The translations under genes and the position numbers were made by a program. Positions 42,611-54,136 of a DNA stretch of 64,000 bases are shown here, piece after piece (the first letter of the stretch is position 1; every line of letters begins with the position of its first letter). Under the pieces are notes generated by a model that was not told the origin of the DNA, searched no databases, and saw only the letters and a program-made list of their open reading frames with translations. The DNA lies in contig NZ_CALSFO010000004.1 in the NCBI RefSeq assembly GCF_943736975.1, forward strand, positions 1-64,000. The letters are read 5' to 3'. Origin of the DNA: Streptococcus sp. Marseille-Q0941. GTDB taxonomy: Bacteria; Bacillota; Bacilli; Lactobacillales; Streptococcaceae.

Positions 42611-45112
42611 TTATTTAACAACAATATTAACGAGTTTATTAGGTACACTAATCACTTTCACAATTTCTTTGCCGTCAATCTCTGCTTTGACTTTTTCGTT
42701 ATCTAGAGCAATTTCTTGCAATTCTTCGCGTGATAGATCTTTAGCGACCATGAGTTTGGCACGGACTTTACCTTTGATTTGGACAACGATTTCGATTTCG
42801 TCTTCAACCAATTTGCTTTCATCCCAAGTTGGCCAAGCTACATAAGAGATAGACTCACCTGTTGCTGCCACTTTTTGCCAGAGTTCTTCTGCCAAGTGAG
42901 GCGCAAATGGGGCGATTAATTGGATAAAGCCTTTGGCGTAGTTCACATAGAGCTTGTCTTCCTTGTTAGCCGCATTGACAAAGACCATGAGTTGGGCAAT
43001 GGCTGTGTTGAATTTCATGGACTCGATTTGCTCAGTGACAGCCTTAACGGTTTCGTTGTAAACCTTGTCCAGAGCACCATTGTTTTCCGCAACGATTTCC
43101 TTACTTGTGATTAAACGGTAAACACGGTCAAGGAATTTCCGGCTTCCTTCCAAACCTTCTTCTGACCAAGCAATCGAAGCATCGAGTGGTCCCATGAACA
43201 TTTCATAGACACGAAGGGTATCAGCACCGTATTGTTCCACCACATCGTCTGGGTTAACCACGTTCTTGAGGGATTTAGACATCTTAGCTGGTGCTTGCTC
43301 CAACTCTTCTCCTGTTTCCACATGGAAGAAGGAACCGTCACGTTTTTCAACCTTGTCAGTTGCCACAAGAGCCCCACGATGGTCACGGTAGCTTGTTCCC
43401 AAGATCATTCCTTGGTTAAAGAGTTTTTGGAATGGTTCTTTAGTTGGAACGACACCGAGGTCATAGAGGAATTTATGCCAGAAACGAGCGTAAAGCAAGT
43501 GAAGAACGGCGTGTTCTGCACCACCCACGTAGATATCGACTGGCAACCATTGTTTGAGGAGGTCCTCATCAGCCAATTTCTCTGTGTTGTGTGGATCGAT
43601 ATAGCGGAGGTAGTACCAACTTGAACCGGCCCATTGTGGCATAGTGTTGGTTTCACGACGACCTTTGACGCCATCTTCACGAGTCACTTCAAGCCAGTCT
43701 GTCAAGTTAGCCAATGGGCTTTCCCCAGTCCCTGAAGGGCGGATGTCCTTGGTTACTGGCAAGACAAGTGGCAACTCATTTTCTGGAACTGCTGTTGACG
43801 TCCCATCTTCCCAATGAATGATAGGAATTGGTTCACCCCAGTAACGTTGACGACTAAAGAGCCAGTCGCGGAGACGGTAAGTGATTTTTTCTTGACCACA
43901 GCCTTTTTCTTCCAACCATGCCACAATCTTGGCAATAGCATCTTCTTTGTTCAATCCATCTAGGAAGTCTGAATTAACGTGAAGGCCATCTTCTGTATAA
44001 GCAGCTTCAGCTACATTTCCACCTTCCAGTACTTCTACGATTGGAAGGCCAAATTGTTTGGCAAATTCCCAGTCACGTTGGTCGTGGGCAGGGACAGCCA
44101 TAACAGCACCTGTACCATAGCTAGACAAAACGTAGTCGGCAATCCAGATTGGGATTTCCTTGCCATTGACAGGGTTGATGGCATAAGCACCAGTCCAAAC
44201 CCCTGTTTTTTCTTTGGCAAGGTCTGTACGAGCCAAGTCAGACTTGAGGCTGGCTTGGTGTTTGTAGTCTGCAACTGCTTCAGCTTGTTCTGGGCTGACG
44301 ATAGCATCTACCAAATCATGCTCAGGTGCCAAGACAGTGAAAGTCGCACCGAAAAGAGTATCTGGACGTGTAGTAAAGACAGTGAATTCCTTGTCAGTCC
44401 CTCTCACTTTGAAGGTGACATTGGCACCAGTTGATTTACCGATCCAGTTGCGTTGCATATCTTTGATAGACTCTGGCCAATCCAACTCATCCAAGTCGTT
44501 GAGCAAGCGCTCTGCATAGGCAGTAATTTTAAGCATCCATTGGCGCATTGGTTTGCGGACAACTGGATAGCCTCCACGCTCAGAAGTTCCGTCAGGAAGG
44601 ACTTCTTCGTTGGCGATAGCTGTTCCGAGTTCCTCCACCCAGTTTACGGGCACTTCCGCTTCATAGGCCAAACCTTTTTCGTAAAGCTTAGTGAAGATCC
44701 ACTGCGTCCACTTGTAGTAGTTTGGATCTGTTGTATTGACTTCACGATCCCAGTCGTAAGAGAATCCAAGCGCATTGATTTGGCGTTTGAAGTTGGCAAT
44801 ATTTTCCGCTGTAAATTCTGCTGGGTCATTCCCCGTATCCATGGCATATTGCTCTGCAGGCAATCCAAAGGCATCCCAACCCATTGGGTGAAGGACATTG
44901 TAGCCTTGGGCACGTTTGAAACGGCTAAGGATATCTGTAGCTGTATAGCCTTCTGGGTGTCCTACGTGAAGACCCGCTCCAGATGGGTAAGGGAACATGT
45001 CAAGTGCATAAAACTTAGGTTTTGAGGCATCTGTTCCTGTCTTAAAGGTATGATGGTCAGCCCAGTATTTTTGCCACTTAGGCTCGATTTCTTTATGATT
45101 GTAAAAACTCAT
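42611..45112 (-). CDS. leuS: Leucyl-tRNA synthetase
   Basis: 833 residues, class I synthetase. HVGH at 49-52 (the HIGH box) in [21 protein letters not shown] in [12 protein letters not shown] in the second half, and a CP1 editing domain between ([12 protein letters not shown]). ATG 45112 follows GGAGAGACGCT. An extended -10 TGG-TATAAT (45142-45147 region) supplies a promoter; no T-box is present in the 240-base upstream gap, unlike valS in this window. Confidence 0.98.
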   Translation of the reverse strand: MSFYNHKEIEPKWQKYWADHHTFKTGTDASKPKFYALDMFPYPSGAGLHVGHPEGYTATDILSRFKRAQGYNVLHPMGWDAFGLPAEQYAMDTGNDPAEFTAENIANFKRQINALGFSYDWDREVNTTDPNYYKWTQWIFTKLYEKGLAYEAEVPVNWVEELGTAIANEEVLPDGTSERGGYPVVRKPMRQWMLKITAYAERLLNDLDELDWPESIKDMQRNWIGKSTGANVTFKVRGTDKEFTVFTTRPDTLFGATFTVLAPEHDLVDAIVSPEQAEAVADYKHQASLKSDLARTDLAKEKTGVWTGAYAINPVNGKEIPIWIADYVLSSYGTGAVMAVPAHDQRDWEFAKQFGLPIVEVLEGGNVAEAAYTEDGLHVNSDFLDGLNKEDAIAKIVAWLEEKGCGQEKITYRLRDWLFSRQRYWGEPIPIIHWEDGTSTAVPENELPLVLPVTKDIRPSGTGESPLANLTDWLEVTREDGVKGRRETNTMPQWAGSSWYYLRYIDPHNTEKLADEDLLKQWLPVDIYVGGAEHAVLHLLYARFWHKFLYDLGVVPTKEPFQKLFNQGMILGTSYRDHRGALVATDKVEKRDGSFFHVETGEELEQAPAKMSKSLKNVVNPDDVVEQYGADTLRVYEMFMGPLDASIAWSEEGLEGSRKFLDRVYRLITSKEIVAENNGALDKVYNETVKAVTEQIESMKFNTAIAQLMVFVNAANKEDKLYVNYAKGFIQLIAPFAPHLAEELWQKVAATGESISYVAWPTWDESKLVEDEIEIVVQIKGKVRAKLMVAKDLSREELQEIALDNEKVKAEIDGKEIVKVISVPNKLVNIVVK

Positions 45113-45141
45113 AGCGTCTCTCCAATTTTCGTGATGCTCCT

Positions 45142-45150
45142 ATTATACCA
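45142..45150 (-). promoter_or_regulatory. leuS extended -10 promoter
   Basis: Reverse-strand TGG-TATAAT with -10 at 45142-45147, about 30 bases before the ATG. Confidence 0.55.
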
Positions 45151-45311
45151 TTTTTAGGGGGAATATTGTTCTCCTTTTCGTGTTTTTTATCGTTTCGCAC
45201 TTTGAGCACTAGGCTATTCTACAAAATAATTTCTAAAAATTCTCCAATATCTATCATTTACCATTCAATTATTCCTTCATAAATAATATAGATGCAAGAA
45301 AGGTCTTTTTA

Positions 45312-45320
45312 TGGTAGAAT
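45312..45320 (+). promoter_or_regulatory. gpsA extended -10 promoter
   Basis: TGG-TAGAAT with -10 at 45315-45320, 32 bases before ATG 45353; leader carries AAGGAGGGG. Confidence 0.5.
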
Positions 45321-45352
45321 ATAGGAAAGTGCTTTCTCAGAAGGAGGGGAAA

Positions 45353-46369
45353 ATGAACAAACAAACCATCGCTGTTTTAGGGCCTGGTTCTTGGGGTACT
45401 GCTCTGTCACAAGTTTTAAATGACAATGGACACGAAGTTCGTATCTGGGGAAATATTCCTGACCAAATTGACGAAATCAATACACAACATACCAATAAAC
45501 GCTATTTCAAGGATATTGTATTAGACGAAAAAATTGTAGCCTATCATGATTTGGCAGAAGTTTTGAAAGGTGTTGACGCTGTTTTGTTCGTAGTCCCAAC
45601 TAAGGTGACCAGACTGGTAGCTCAACAAGTGGCTGCTGTTCTTGACCATAAAGTCGTCATCATGCATGCTTCAAAAGGTCTTGAGCCAAATAGTCACAAA
45701 CGTCTCTCAACTATTCTCGAAGAAGAAATTCCTGAAGAGTTACGCAGTGAAATTGTGGTTGTATCTGGTCCTAGTCATGCGGAAGAAACGATCGTCCGCG
45801 ACATCACCTTGATCACTGCTGCTTCGAAAGATTTACAAACCGCTCAATATGTCCAAAAACTCTTTAGCAACCACTACTTCCGTCTTTATACCAATACAGA
45901 TGTGATTGGAGTAGAAACAGCTGGTGCTCTTAAAAATATCATTGCTGTTGGTGCAGGTGCCCTACATGGACTTGGCTTTGGAGACAATGCAAAAGCTGCC
46001 ATTATCACGCGCGGGCTTGCAGAAATCACTCGTCTGGGTGTCAAGCTTGGTGCAAATCCACTGACTTATAGCGGACTTTCAGGGGTTGGGGATTTAATCG
46101 TTACCGGGACTTCTGTCCACTCACGTAACTGGCGAGCTGGAGATGCTCTTGGACGTGGCGAAGCCTTAGCTGATATCGAAGCCAATATGGGAATGGTCAT
46201 CGAAGGAATTTCAACAACCAAAGCAGCTTACGAATTGGCGCAAGAGCTTGGAGTTTATATGCCTATTACTCAGGCTATCTACCAAGTTATTTATGAAAAT
46301 GTTAATATTAAAGATGCTGTTTCTGAACTCATGAGTAACGAGTTCAAGGCAGAAAACGAGTGGTCATAA
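45353..46369 (+). CDS. gpsA: Glycerol-3-phosphate dehydrogenase [NAD(P)+]
   Basis: 338 residues from ATG 45353 (AAGGAGGGGAAA upstream), not the upstream frame from 45311, which would overlap the -10. NAD-binding [13 protein letters not shown] at the N-terminus; [16 protein letters not shown], and the catalytic [15 protein letters not shown]. Makes glycerol-3-phosphate for phospholipid and teichoic acid synthesis. Followed by galU 21 bases later. Confidence 0.97.
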   Translation: MNKQTIAVLGPGSWGTALSQVLNDNGHEVRIWGNIPDQIDEINTQHTNKRYFKDIVLDEKIVAYHDLAEVLKGVDAVLFVVPTKVTRLVAQQVAAVLDHKVVIMHASKGLEPNSHKRLSTILEEEIPEELRSEIVVVSGPSHAEETIVRDITLITAASKDLQTAQYVQKLFSNHYFRLYTNTDVIGVETAGALKNIIAVGAGALHGLGFGDNAKAAIITRGLAEITRLGVKLGANPLTYSGLSGVGDLIVTGTSVHSRNWRAGDALGRGEALADIEANMGMVIEGISTTKAAYELAQELGVYMPITQAIYQVIYENVNIKDAVSELMSNEFKAENEWS

Positions 46370-46390
46370 TCACCGTTAGAAAGGAAGCTC

Positions 46391-47290
46391 ATGAAGCAAA
46401 AAGTTAGAAAAGCTGTTATCCCTGCCGCGGGGCTTGGAACTCGTTTCCTTCCAGCAACCAAAGCCTTGGCCAAAGAAATGTTGCCAATTGTGGATAAACC
46501 AACCATTCAATTCATCGTTGAAGAAGCTCTTAAGTCTGGAATTGAGGATATTCTTGTCGTAACAGGGAAGTCAAAACGTTCGATCGAAGACCACTTTGAC
46601 TCAAACTTTGAACTAGAATACAACCTCAGGGAAAAGGGGAAAACGGATCTCTTAAGATTAGTGGATGAAACGACTGGCATGCGCCTTCACTTTATTCGTC
46701 AAACACATCCACGTGGACTCGGAGATGCCGTTTTACAAGCCAAAGCATTCGTCGGGAACGAACCCTTTGTGGTAATGCTCGGAGATGATCTCATGGATAT
46801 CACTGATGACAATGCTGTTCCATTGACCAAGCAGCTTATGAATGATTATGAAGAGACTCACGCTTCTACCATTGCAGTCATGCCTGTACCACACGAAGAA
46901 GTTTCTGCCTATGGTGTCATCGCGCCTCAAGGAGAAGGAAAAGACGGACTTTACAGTGTTGAAACCTTCGTTGAAAAACCAGCGCCTGAGGATGCTCCAA
47001 GTGATCTTGCCATCATCGGTCGTTACTTACTCACACCTGAGATTTTTGGTATCCTTGAAAATCAAAAACCTGGTGCCGGAAATGAAATCCAACTAACAGA
47101 CGCTATCGACACACTCAACAAAACTCAACGAGTATTTGCTCGTGAGTTTAAAGGCTCTCGTTACGACGTCGGAGACAAGTTTGGATTTATGAAGACTTCC
47201 ATCGAGTACGCTCTTAAACATCCTCAAGTTAAAGACCACTTGAAAGACTACTTGATTGATCTCGGTAAAGAACTTTCAGGAGAAAAATAA
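46391..47290 (+). CDS. galU: UTP-glucose-1-phosphate uridylyltransferase
   Basis: 299 residues: [20 protein letters not shown] nucleotide-binding start, FVVMLGDDL metal-binding, FVEKP. Makes UDP-glucose for capsule, glycolipid and wall polysaccharide synthesis. ATG 46391 follows GAAAGGAAG. In operon with gpsA, as I recall in S. pneumoniae. Confidence 0.97.
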   Translation: MKQKVRKAVIPAAGLGTRFLPATKALAKEMLPIVDKPTIQFIVEEALKSGIEDILVVTGKSKRSIEDHFDSNFELEYNLREKGKTDLLRLVDETTGMRLHFIRQTHPRGLGDAVLQAKAFVGNEPFVVMLGDDLMDITDDNAVPLTKQLMNDYEETHASTIAVMPVPHEEVSAYGVIAPQGEGKDGLYSVETFVEKPAPEDAPSDLAIIGRYLLTPEIFGILENQKPGAGNEIQLTDAIDTLNKTQRVFAREFKGSRYDVGDKFGFMKTSIEYALKHPQVKDHLKDYLIDLGKELSGEK

Positions 47291-47297
47291 ACCCTTA

Positions 47298-47329
47298 AAA
47301 CCAGGTTGAATATTCCTGGTTTTTTTATT
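47298..47329 (+). terminator. Terminator after galU
   Basis: AAACCAGG (47298-47305) pairs with CCTGGTTT, followed by TTTTT. Confidence 0.88.
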
Positions 47330-47387
47330 GCCTAAATAGCTCTAAAGCTAGTCTGAGACTAATTTCTTGCAATCATTGCTTTTATGG

Positions 47388-47393
47388 TATAAT
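47388..47393 (+). promoter_or_regulatory. pbp1b extended -10 promoter
   Basis: TGG-TATAAT, 20 bases before the ATG at 47414; leader contains AAGGAG. Confidence 0.5.
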
Positions 47394-47413
47394 AATAAGG
47401 AGTGAGGAAAGAA

Positions 47414-49963
47414 ATGAAAAATACATTATTATCTATGAAAGAAAAAGGACTGGCTTTCCTTCAGTCCCTAAAATCAAAACTAAAAAATATACATTTAGGT
47501 AAAGGTGGCCCTAAAAAGACTAAAAAGAAAAAGCAAACCAAAACGAATATTTGGACTATCTTTGCTAATATCTTATTGGGCATCAAGGCAACCTTTAATA
47601 CCCTATTTATCATCGCCTTCCTTGGTGGACTTTTAGGTACTGGGGTCGTTTTCGGTTATGCTGTATCTCTATTTGACAAGGTAACCGTTCCTCAAACAGA
47701 AGATTTAGTCAAACAAGTGAACGATATTTCATCCATCTCTGAAATTCGCTATGCTGACGGTTCCATGATTGGTGCTATCGAAAGCGACCTCCTTCGGACA
47801 TCTGTCGCATCAGATGCTATCTCAGAAAATCTCAAACAAGCTATCGTTGCGACCGAGGATGAACATTTCGCCGAACATAATGGGGTCGTTCCTAAAGCAG
47901 TTATTCGTGCCAGTCTAGGAAATTTTATCGGACTTGGTTCTTCTAGTGGTGGATCGACACTGACCCAGCAGCTCATCAAGCAGCAAGTGGTTGGTGATGC
48001 TCCTACACTAGCTCGTAAAGCAACTGAAATCGTGGACGCCCTAGCCTTAGAGAGAGCAATGAGTAAGGACGAAATCTTGACCACCTATCTCAACGTCGCT
48101 CCATTTGGCCGTAACAATAAAGGGCAAAATATCTCAGGAGCTCAACAAGCAGCCAAGGGTATTTTCGGTGTTGATGCCAATCAGCTAACGATTCCACAAG
48201 CAGCATTCTTAGCAGGATTGCCACAAAGTCCTATCTCCTACTCACCTTATGAATCTACTGGGGAGATGAAGAGCGAAGAGGATATGGAACTGGGTATCAA
48301 GCGTTCCAAAGCTGTTCTTTACAATATGTACAGAACAGGAGTCCTCAGCCAAGAAGACTACGAAACCTATAAAGCATACGACATTAAGCAAGATTTCTTG
48401 CCAGCAGAAAGTGTAAACGTAACTTCTAAAGGTTATCTCTACTTTACTGCACTTGATGAAGCAACGAATCTCATGTATGATTACTTGGTGAAAAAAGATA
48501 ATGTTTCCGCTCAAGAACTCAAGAATGAATCTATCCAAAAATCTTATCGTGAATTAGCTGAAAAAGAAATTCAAAATGGTGGTTACCGTATCACAACTAC
48601 AATCGACAAAGCAATCTATACTGCTATGCAAGATGCTGTAGCAAATTATGGCTACCTTTTAAATGATAGTAGTGGTCAACCTGAAGTTGGGAATGTCTTG
48701 ATGGATAACCAAACGGGAGCTATCTTAGGATTTGTAGGTGGTCGCGATTATCAAAGCAATCAAAATAACCACGCTTTTGATACCAAACGTTCTCCTGCTT
48801 CTACTACAAAACCTATCCTAGCCTACAGTATTGCCATTGACCAAGGTTTGATGGGCAGTGCTAGCATCCTATCAAACTATCCAGCCAACTTTGCCAATGG
48901 AACTCCAATCATGCACGTCAACAGTCCGGGGACAGCTATGATAAATCTTAAGGAAGCTCTAAATTACTCCTGGAATATCCCAGCCTACTGGACTTATCGT
49001 ATGCTTCGTGAAAAAGGAGTTGATGTCCGCTCCTACATGGAAAAAATGGGTTATGAAATCCCAGAATACGGTATTGAAAGTCTTCCTATGGGAGGAGGAA
49101 TTGAGGTTACTGTAGCTCAACATACAAACGGATACCAAACACTAGCCAATAATGGTATTTACAACAAGAAATATATGATTTCAAAAATTGAAAAAAGTAG
49201 TGGTGAAGTAATCTATGAGCATAAAGACGAACCTGTGCAGGTCTACTCTAAAGCGACTGCAACCATTATGCAGAGCCTACTGAGAGATGTACTTTCATCC
49301 CGAGTAACTACAAGTTTCCAAAGCGACCTTTATGGCATAAATCCCAGTCTAACACGTGCTGATTGGATTGGAAAAACCGGTACAACCAACGAGGAAGGTG
49401 ATATGTGGCTCATGCTTTCCACTCCACGGTTGACCCTTGGTGGCTGGATTGGTCACGATGATAACAGTTCGTTAGCCAAAGGTGCATACTATCGTAATGC
49501 TAAGTATATGGCTCACCTCGTAAACGCTATTCAACAAGCTTCTCCTTCTGCTTGGGGTTCTGAACGCTTTAGCCTTGATTCAAGTGTCACTTCTTCTCAA
49601 GTCCTTAAGTCGACTGGGCAGAAGCCTGGTAGGGTCACTATCAACGGTAAAGAGATTGAAGTAACTGGAGAAACTGTAACCAGTTATTGGGCGAATCAAG
49701 CTGGCGCTCCAACGACTACTTATAAATTTGCTATCGGTGGTAGTGATGCTGATTACCAAAATGCTTGGAATACTATTTTAGGAAGTTTACCAAAATCATC
49801 TAATTCCAACAATAATAATTCAAGCAACAATAGCAATAATAACAGCAATAATCGAAATAATAATAGCAACAATAACAATAATAACAGCAATAATAGTGGT
49901 AATAATAACAATAATACTACCACTGATAGCAACAACTCTTCGTCAAATAGACTACAACGCTGA
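47414..49963 (+). CDS. pbp1b: Class A penicillin-binding protein 1b
   Basis: 849 residues from ATG 47414 (AAGGAGTGAGG upstream; a GTG at 47402 is the alternative). Cytosolic basic stretch, one membrane helix at about 60-85, glycosyltransferase domain GT51 with [14 protein letters not shown] and [13 protein letters not shown], then a transpeptidase domain with active Ser in [11 protein letters not shown] and GKTGTT. The last 50 or so residues are almost all Asn and Ser, encoded by AAT/AAC/AGC runs (49799-49945). Builds and cross-links peptidoglycan. By synteny (EamA, dapH, M20 next) this is PBP1b. Confidence 0.93.
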   Translation: MKNTLLSMKEKGLAFLQSLKSKLKNIHLGKGGPKKTKKKKQTKTNIWTIFANILLGIKATFNTLFIIAFLGGLLGTGVVFGYAVSLFDKVTVPQTEDLVKQVNDISSISEIRYADGSMIGAIESDLLRTSVASDAISENLKQAIVATEDEHFAEHNGVVPKAVIRASLGNFIGLGSSSGGSTLTQQLIKQQVVGDAPTLARKATEIVDALALERAMSKDEILTTYLNVAPFGRNNKGQNISGAQQAAKGIFGVDANQLTIPQAAFLAGLPQSPISYSPYESTGEMKSEEDMELGIKRSKAVLYNMYRTGVLSQEDYETYKAYDIKQDFLPAESVNVTSKGYLYFTALDEATNLMYDYLVKKDNVSAQELKNESIQKSYRELAEKEIQNGGYRITTTIDKAIYTAMQDAVANYGYLLNDSSGQPEVGNVLMDNQTGAILGFVGGRDYQSNQNNHAFDTKRSPASTTKPILAYSIAIDQGLMGSASILSNYPANFANGTPIMHVNSPGTAMINLKEALNYSWNIPAYWTYRMLREKGVDVRSYMEKMGYEIPEYGIESLPMGGGIEVTVAQHTNGYQTLANNGIYNKKYMISKIEKSSGEVIYEHKDEPVQVYSKATATIMQSLLRDVLSSRVTTSFQSDLYGINPSLTRADWIGKTGTTNEEGDMWLMLSTPRLTLGGWIGHDDNSSLAKGAYYRNAKYMAHLVNAIQQASPSAWGSERFSLDSSVTSSQVLKSTGQKPGRVTINGKEIEVTGETVTSYWANQAGAPTTTYKFAIGGSDADYQNAWNTILGSLPKSSNSNNNNSSNNSNNNSNNRNNNSNNNNNNSNNSGNNNNNTTTDSNNSSSNRLQR
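49799..49945 (+). repeat. Asn/Ser-coding low-complexity repeat in pbp1b
   Basis: Runs of AAT/AAC triplets with AGC/AGT interruptions encode a tail of about 50 Asn and Ser residues at the C-terminus. In-frame trinucleotide repeats here can vary in length by slippage. Confidence 0.85.
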
Positions 49964-49972
49964 CCTTTCTAT

Positions 49973-50905
49973 ATGAATCACTATCAAAAGAATATTTTTA
50001 AGGGGACCATCTACTCCCTCCTATCTGGATTAATATGGGGTATTTGTGGTATTTTAGGAGAATTCTTCTTTACCCATTATCAAGTCTCCTCTGGTTGGAT
50101 TACTTCCATGCGATTAACTATTGCAGGTGGTTTCGTACTTATCCTTTCTAGCTTTAAGTTCCGCTCACAGTTATTCGACCTTTGGAGAAATCGTAACAAC
50201 TATCTGCCTTTTCTGGCATATGCTATCTTAGGAATCTTCTCCGTTCAGTATTTCTTTTATCTCTGTGTAGAATACTCAAATGCGACAACGGCAACCATCC
50301 TACAATTTATCAGTCCTGTCTTCATTCTTATCTACAACCGCATCATCTACAAGAAAAAGGCTTCTAAAAAAGCGATCTTCTATGTTCTGACGGCTATGCT
50401 TGGGGTCTTTTTGATGGCGACCAAAGGCGATTTGTCTAAGTTATCCATCACTCCTCTGGCCTTGTTGACAGGGCTTCTCAGTGCGCTGGGCGTCATGTTT
50501 AATGTCATTTTACCCCAGCCATTTGCTCGGAAATATGGTTTTGTTCCCACTGTTGGTTGGGGAATGATGCTGGCTGGTCTCTTTAGTAATTTTCTCTACC
50601 CTGTTTATAGAATAAGCTTCCAGCTTGATTGGGTAAGCATCTTGATTTGTTTGACCATTGCCTTTTTTGGAACAGCCTTTGCCTTCTTCCTATCCATGAA
50701 GGCTGTCTCACTCGTTTCCCCATTGGTGGTATCAGTGGTCAGTGCAAGCGAACCTTTATCATCAGCCATTCTAAGCGTTCTGTTTCTAGGTTTAGTCTTG
50801 GATGGCTATCTGCTATTAGATATGATTTTGATTATTATTCCAATGGTCTTCTTATCCATCGAAGAATCAAAGGATAAACTGAAAGAAACTTCTTTTAACA
50901 CTTAA
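49973..50905 (+). CDS. EamA/DMT-family transporter
   Basis: 310 residues with ten helices in two EamA halves (LSGLIWGICGILGEFFF; GLLSALGVMFNVILPQPF) and VVSASEPLSSAILSVLFLG at the second-half end. Substrate unknown; the family exports amino acids and metabolites. ATG 49973 lies 9 bases after the pbp1b stop with no clear ribosome binding site, so translation may depend on coupling. Confidence 0.9.
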   Translation: MNHYQKNIFKGTIYSLLSGLIWGICGILGEFFFTHYQVSSGWITSMRLTIAGGFVLILSSFKFRSQLFDLWRNRNNYLPFLAYAILGIFSVQYFFYLCVEYSNATTATILQFISPVFILIYNRIIYKKKASKKAIFYVLTAMLGVFLMATKGDLSKLSITPLALLTGLLSALGVMFNVILPQPFARKYGFVPTVGWGMMLAGLFSNFLYPVYRISFQLDWVSILICLTIAFFGTAFAFFLSMKAVSLVSPLVVSVVSASEPLSSAILSVLFLGLVLDGYLLLDMILIIIPMVFLSIEESKDKLKETSFNT

Positions 50906-50929
50906 GGCTTCAAAATTGGAGCCTTTTTT
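50904..50929 (+). terminator. Terminator after the EamA gene
   Basis: AAGGCT (50904-50909) pairs with AGCCTT (50920-50925), followed by TTTT. Confidence 0.75.
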
Positions 50930-50937
50930 GGTAGAAT
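50929..50937 (+). promoter_or_regulatory. dapH extended -10 promoter
   Basis: TGG-TAGAAT, -10 at 50932-50937, immediately after the EamA terminator; leader includes GAGGAG. Confidence 0.5.
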
Positions 50938-50968
50938 AGTAAGCATTATAAAGAATGAGGAGACACCT

Positions 50969-51667
50969 ATGACTGCTACAAAAATGAATGCACAAGAAAT
51001 TATCCAATTTATCGCAAATGCCGAAAAAAAGACCAGCGTAAAAGTGACCTTTGAAGGACAACTTGCTGGAGATATCCCTGCTTCTGTTACCAAGCTAGGA
51101 AATGTTCTCTTTGGAGACTGGAAAGATATCGCTCCACTTCTTGAGGGACTTACAGAAAACAAGGACTATGTTGTTGAACAAGACGCTCGCAACTCTGCTG
51201 TACCTCTCCTTGATAAGCGCAATATCAATGCTCGTATCGAACCAGGCGCTATCATCCGTGATCAGGTTGAAATTGGTGACAATGCTGTTATCATGATGGG
51301 AGCTGTTATCAACATTGGTGCTGAAATCGGTGCTGGCACTATGATTGATATGGGAGCTATTCTCGGAGGACGCGCTATTGTCGGTAAAAATAGTCACGTC
51401 GGTGCCGGTGCTGTTCTTGCAGGTGTGATTGAACCAGCTAGTGCAGAGCCTGTCCGTGTCGGTGACAATGTACTCATCGGTGCTAATGCTGTGGTCATCG
51501 AGGGTGTTCAAATCGGTAGCGGTTCTGTTGTTGCGGCAGGTGCCATCGTCACTCAAGATGTCCCAGAAAATGTTGTGGTAGCTGGTGTTCCAGCCCGTGT
51601 TATCAAAGAAATCGATAGCCAAACTCAACAAAAAACAGCGCTCGAAGATGCGCTTCGCACCTTGTAA
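50969..51667 (+). CDS. dapH: Tetrahydrodipicolinate N-acetyltransferase
   Basis: 232 residues: alpha/beta N-terminal domain and a left-handed beta-helix of hexapeptide repeats ([39 protein letters not shown]). Acetylates tetrahydrodipicolinate in the acetyl branch of lysine/diaminopimelate synthesis, needed for pneumococcal-type lysine cross-bridged wall. ATG 50969 follows GAGGAGACACC. Followed by the deacetylase of the same branch. Confidence 0.96.
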   Translation: MTATKMNAQEIIQFIANAEKKTSVKVTFEGQLAGDIPASVTKLGNVLFGDWKDIAPLLEGLTENKDYVVEQDARNSAVPLLDKRNINARIEPGAIIRDQVEIGDNAVIMMGAVINIGAEIGAGTMIDMGAILGGRAIVGKNSHVGAGAVLAGVIEPASAEPVRVGDNVLIGANAVVIEGVQIGSGSVVAAGAIVTQDVPENVVVAGVPARVIKEIDSQTQQKTALEDALRTL

Positions 51668-51728
51668 TTAGTAACAGAGGCGGAAACCTTTCCAGCCTCT
51701 TTATCGTATCAATAGAAGGAAATTAGAT

Positions 51729-52859
51729 ATGTTAAATTTGATTCAAACTCGACGCGATCTTCACCAAATTCCTGAGATCGGTTTAGAAGAATTCAAGACT
51801 CACGCTTATTTGCTCAATGTCATTGAGAAATTAACAGCTGGCAAGGATTTTGTTCAGATTCGTACTTGGCGAACAGGTATTTTAGTTTACTTGCAGGGGA
51901 GTCAACCAGACCGTACCATTGGTTGGCGAACAGATATCGATGGACTCCCAATCCTTGAACAAACAGGCCTTTCCTTTGCCTCTCAACACCCAGACCGCAT
52001 GCATGCTTGTGGGCACGATTTTCATATGACCATTGCACTTGGAAGTCTCGAACGTGCTCTAGAAAAACAACCCAAAAACAATCTCCTCTTTCTCTTCCAA
52101 CCTGCAGAAGAAAACGAAGCAGGTGGCATGCTCATGTATGAAGATGATGCTTTTGGCGACTGGTTGCCTGACCAATTTTATGGACTTCATGTTCGTCCGG
52201 ACTTAAAAGTTGGACAGATTGCGACCAATACCCACACACTTTTTGCTGGGACATGTGAAGTTAAGATTCGCTTTAAGGGGAAAGGTGGCCATGCTGCCTT
52301 TCCACACCAAGCCAAGGATGCCCTGGTTGCAGCTAGCTATTTTGTGACACAAGTTCAGTCAGTCGTCAGCCGTAATGTCGATCCTATCGAGGGAGCTGTC
52401 GTCACTTTCGGTGTCTTTCAAGCTGGAACAACCAACAATGTCATCGCTGATACTGCCTTCTTGCATGGAACCATCCGAGCTCTTACACATAGTATGAGTC
52501 TCTTGGTTCAGAAACGTGTCAAAGCCATCGCTGAGGGCGTGGCTGTTGCTTTTGATATGGATGTGGAGATTGAACTCAAGCAGGGAGGTTATTTGCCAGT
52601 CGAAAACAACCCTAAATTAGCTCGTGAATTGATGACCTTCTTTGATGAAAAAGAGGAAATTGAACTCATCGATATCGAACCCGCCATGACAGGGGAGGAC
52701 TTTGGTTATCTTCTCTCTAAGATTCCTGGCGTCATGTTCTGGCTAGGTATTGATAGTCCCTATGCCCTTCATCATCCAAAGATGAGTCCTAAGGAAGAAG
52801 CTCTGACTATCGGTGTCGATGCGGTATCAAGCTTCTTAGCCAAGAAAGCTGCGGAGTAA
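51729..52859 (+). CDS. dapL: M20-family N-acetyldiaminopimelate deacetylase
   Basis: 376 residues: M20D amidohydrolase with metal ligands in [20 protein letters not shown] and HVRPDLKVG, then [11 protein letters not shown] of the lid domain. Position after dapH points to removal of the acetyl group from N-acetyl-LL-diaminopimelate rather than hippurate hydrolysis. ATG 51729 follows AAGGAAATTAG. Three bases separate it from the next gene. Confidence 0.88.
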   Translation: MLNLIQTRRDLHQIPEIGLEEFKTHAYLLNVIEKLTAGKDFVQIRTWRTGILVYLQGSQPDRTIGWRTDIDGLPILEQTGLSFASQHPDRMHACGHDFHMTIALGSLERALEKQPKNNLLFLFQPAEENEAGGMLMYEDDAFGDWLPDQFYGLHVRPDLKVGQIATNTHTLFAGTCEVKIRFKGKGGHAAFPHQAKDALVAASYFVTQVQSVVSRNVDPIEGAVVTFGVFQAGTTNNVIADTAFLHGTIRALTHSMSLLVQKRVKAIAEGVAVAFDMDVEIELKQGGYLPVENNPKLARELMTFFDEKEEIELIDIEPAMTGEDFGYLLSKIPGVMFWLGIDSPYALHHPKMSPKEEALTIGVDAVSSFLAKKAAE

Positions 52860-52862
52860 ACT

Positions 52863-53402
52863 ATGAAAAAAGTCCTACGCAAGCAGGTCTTGCAAGAACT
52901 CAAATCTCTGTCAGCCGAAGAAAAGGAAGTCATGGACGCTTGGTTGACTGAACAACTACTTCTTCATCCCTTCTACAAGGAAGCAAAAACCATCGCCACT
53001 TACCTGTCTTTTCCTCATGAATTTCAGACAGCTAGACTCATTGAACAAGCTCAAAAAGATGGGAAGACACTCCTCATTCCCAAAACCTATCCACATGGGA
53101 AAATGGACTTTGTTCTATATGAACCAGAGAAACTCGAAAGAAATTCTTTTGGACTTCTTGAACCTCAAGGAGACTTCACAATCCTTAAACCCTCTCAGAT
53201 TGACCTGATTCATGTACCTGGTTTGGCTTTCAATCCTTCTGGCTATCGGGTTGGCTACGGTGGCGGCTACTATGACAGATATTTGAGCCATTATTCTGGA
53301 AACTCCATCAGCACACTTTATCCATGTCAGATTCAGGACTTCCATCCTGAACCACACGATATTCCCGTTAAGGAGGTAATTATCTATGAAAGAGATTTTT
53401 GA
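52863..53402 (+). CDS. 5-formyltetrahydrofolate cyclo-ligase family protein
   Basis: 179 residues: N-terminal LRKQVLQELKSLSAEEK and the signature VPGLAFNPSGYRVGYGGGYYDRYL. ATP-dependent conversion of 5-formyl-THF to 5,10-methenyl-THF. ATG 52863 is 3 bases after the M20 stop; its end overlaps rhomboid by 17 bases. Confidence 0.93.
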   Translation: MKKVLRKQVLQELKSLSAEEKEVMDAWLTEQLLLHPFYKEAKTIATYLSFPHEFQTARLIEQAQKDGKTLLIPKTYPHGKMDFVLYEPEKLERNSFGLLEPQGDFTILKPSQIDLIHVPGLAFNPSGYRVGYGGGYYDRYLSHYSGNSISTLYPCQIQDFHPEPHDIPVKEVIIYERDF

Positions 53403-54060
53403 TCGTCGTTATCCCGTCACAAGCTTCTTTCTTCTCGTGACAACCCTGGTTTTTGTCATCATGTTTCTAACCAGTGGTTTCAATTACACAAGTGCAGCAA
53501 CCTTGTATCAATTCGGAGCTGTATATCCTCCTGCCATCAAGGCCATGCCTGAGCAAGTCTGGCGCCTGTTTTCAGCAATCTTTGTCCACATTGGCTTGCA
53601 GCACTTTTTAGTCAACATGCTATCCCTTTACTTTTTGGGGCGTCAGATGGAGGATATCTTTGGTTCCAAACAATTTTTCTTTATCTATCTTTTATCAGGG
53701 ATGATGGGGAATCTCTTTGTTTTGGTCTTTAGTCCTAATGCCATCTCAGCTGGGGCCTCAACTGCCCTTTACGGCATGTTCGCTTCTATTGTCGTCCTTC
53801 GGTATGCTTCGCGCAATCCCTACCTCCAACAGCTTGGTCAATCCTATCTCTCCCTCTTAGTCATCAACCTGATAGGTAGTGTCTTAATCCCTGGAATCAG
53901 CCTTGCTGGACACGTTGGGGGAGCTGTTGGTGGCGCATTACTGGCTATCGTCTTCCCAGTCCGAGGAGAACGAAAGATTTATAGCCCAGTCCAACGTGGT
54001 CTTGCAACCCTAGCCTTCATTGCTTTATCAGCCCTACTACTTTTTATCGGATTGCTTTAA
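53386..54060 (+). CDS. Rhomboid-family intramembrane serine protease
   Basis: 224 residues, six or seven helices. Catalytic Ser125 in SAGASTALYG and His176 in AGHVGGAVGG, with His73/Asn77 in HFLVNMLSL of helix 2. The usual GxSG is GAST here. Cleaves membrane proteins within the bilayer. ATG 53386 lies inside the cyclo-ligase gene end after AAGGAGG, so translation is coupled. Confidence 0.94.
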   Translation: MKEIFDRRYPVTSFFLLVTTLVFVIMFLTSGFNYTSAATLYQFGAVYPPAIKAMPEQVWRLFSAIFVHIGLQHFLVNMLSLYFLGRQMEDIFGSKQFFFIYLLSGMMGNLFVLVFSPNAISAGASTALYGMFASIVVLRYASRNPYLQQLGQSYLSLLVINLIGSVLIPGISLAGHVGGAVGGALLAIVFPVRGERKIYSPVQRGLATLAFIALSALLLFIGLL

Positions 54061-54067
54061 TACAAAG

Positions 54068-54117
54068 AAAAACCATTGGAATCTCTCTCAGAGAGCTTTA
54101 TTTCCAATGGTTTTTTG
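54068..54117. terminator. Bidirectional terminator after rhomboid
   Basis: AAAACCATTGGAA pairs with TTCCAATGGTTTT, flanked by A- and T-runs, with a smaller CTCTC/GAGAG stem in the loop. Shared with the converging glucosidase gene. Confidence 0.88.
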
Positions 54118-54136
54118 AATCTATTTGAAAAGTTGC

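Noticed and set aside
42990-45025. Several long plus-strand ORFs inside leuS
   Set aside because: Antisense shadows of leuS with no ribosome binding sites; leuS has full family length and motifs.
49799-49945. CRISPR-like periodic repeats
   Set aside because: The period is 3 bases within the pbp1b frame and there are no spacers.
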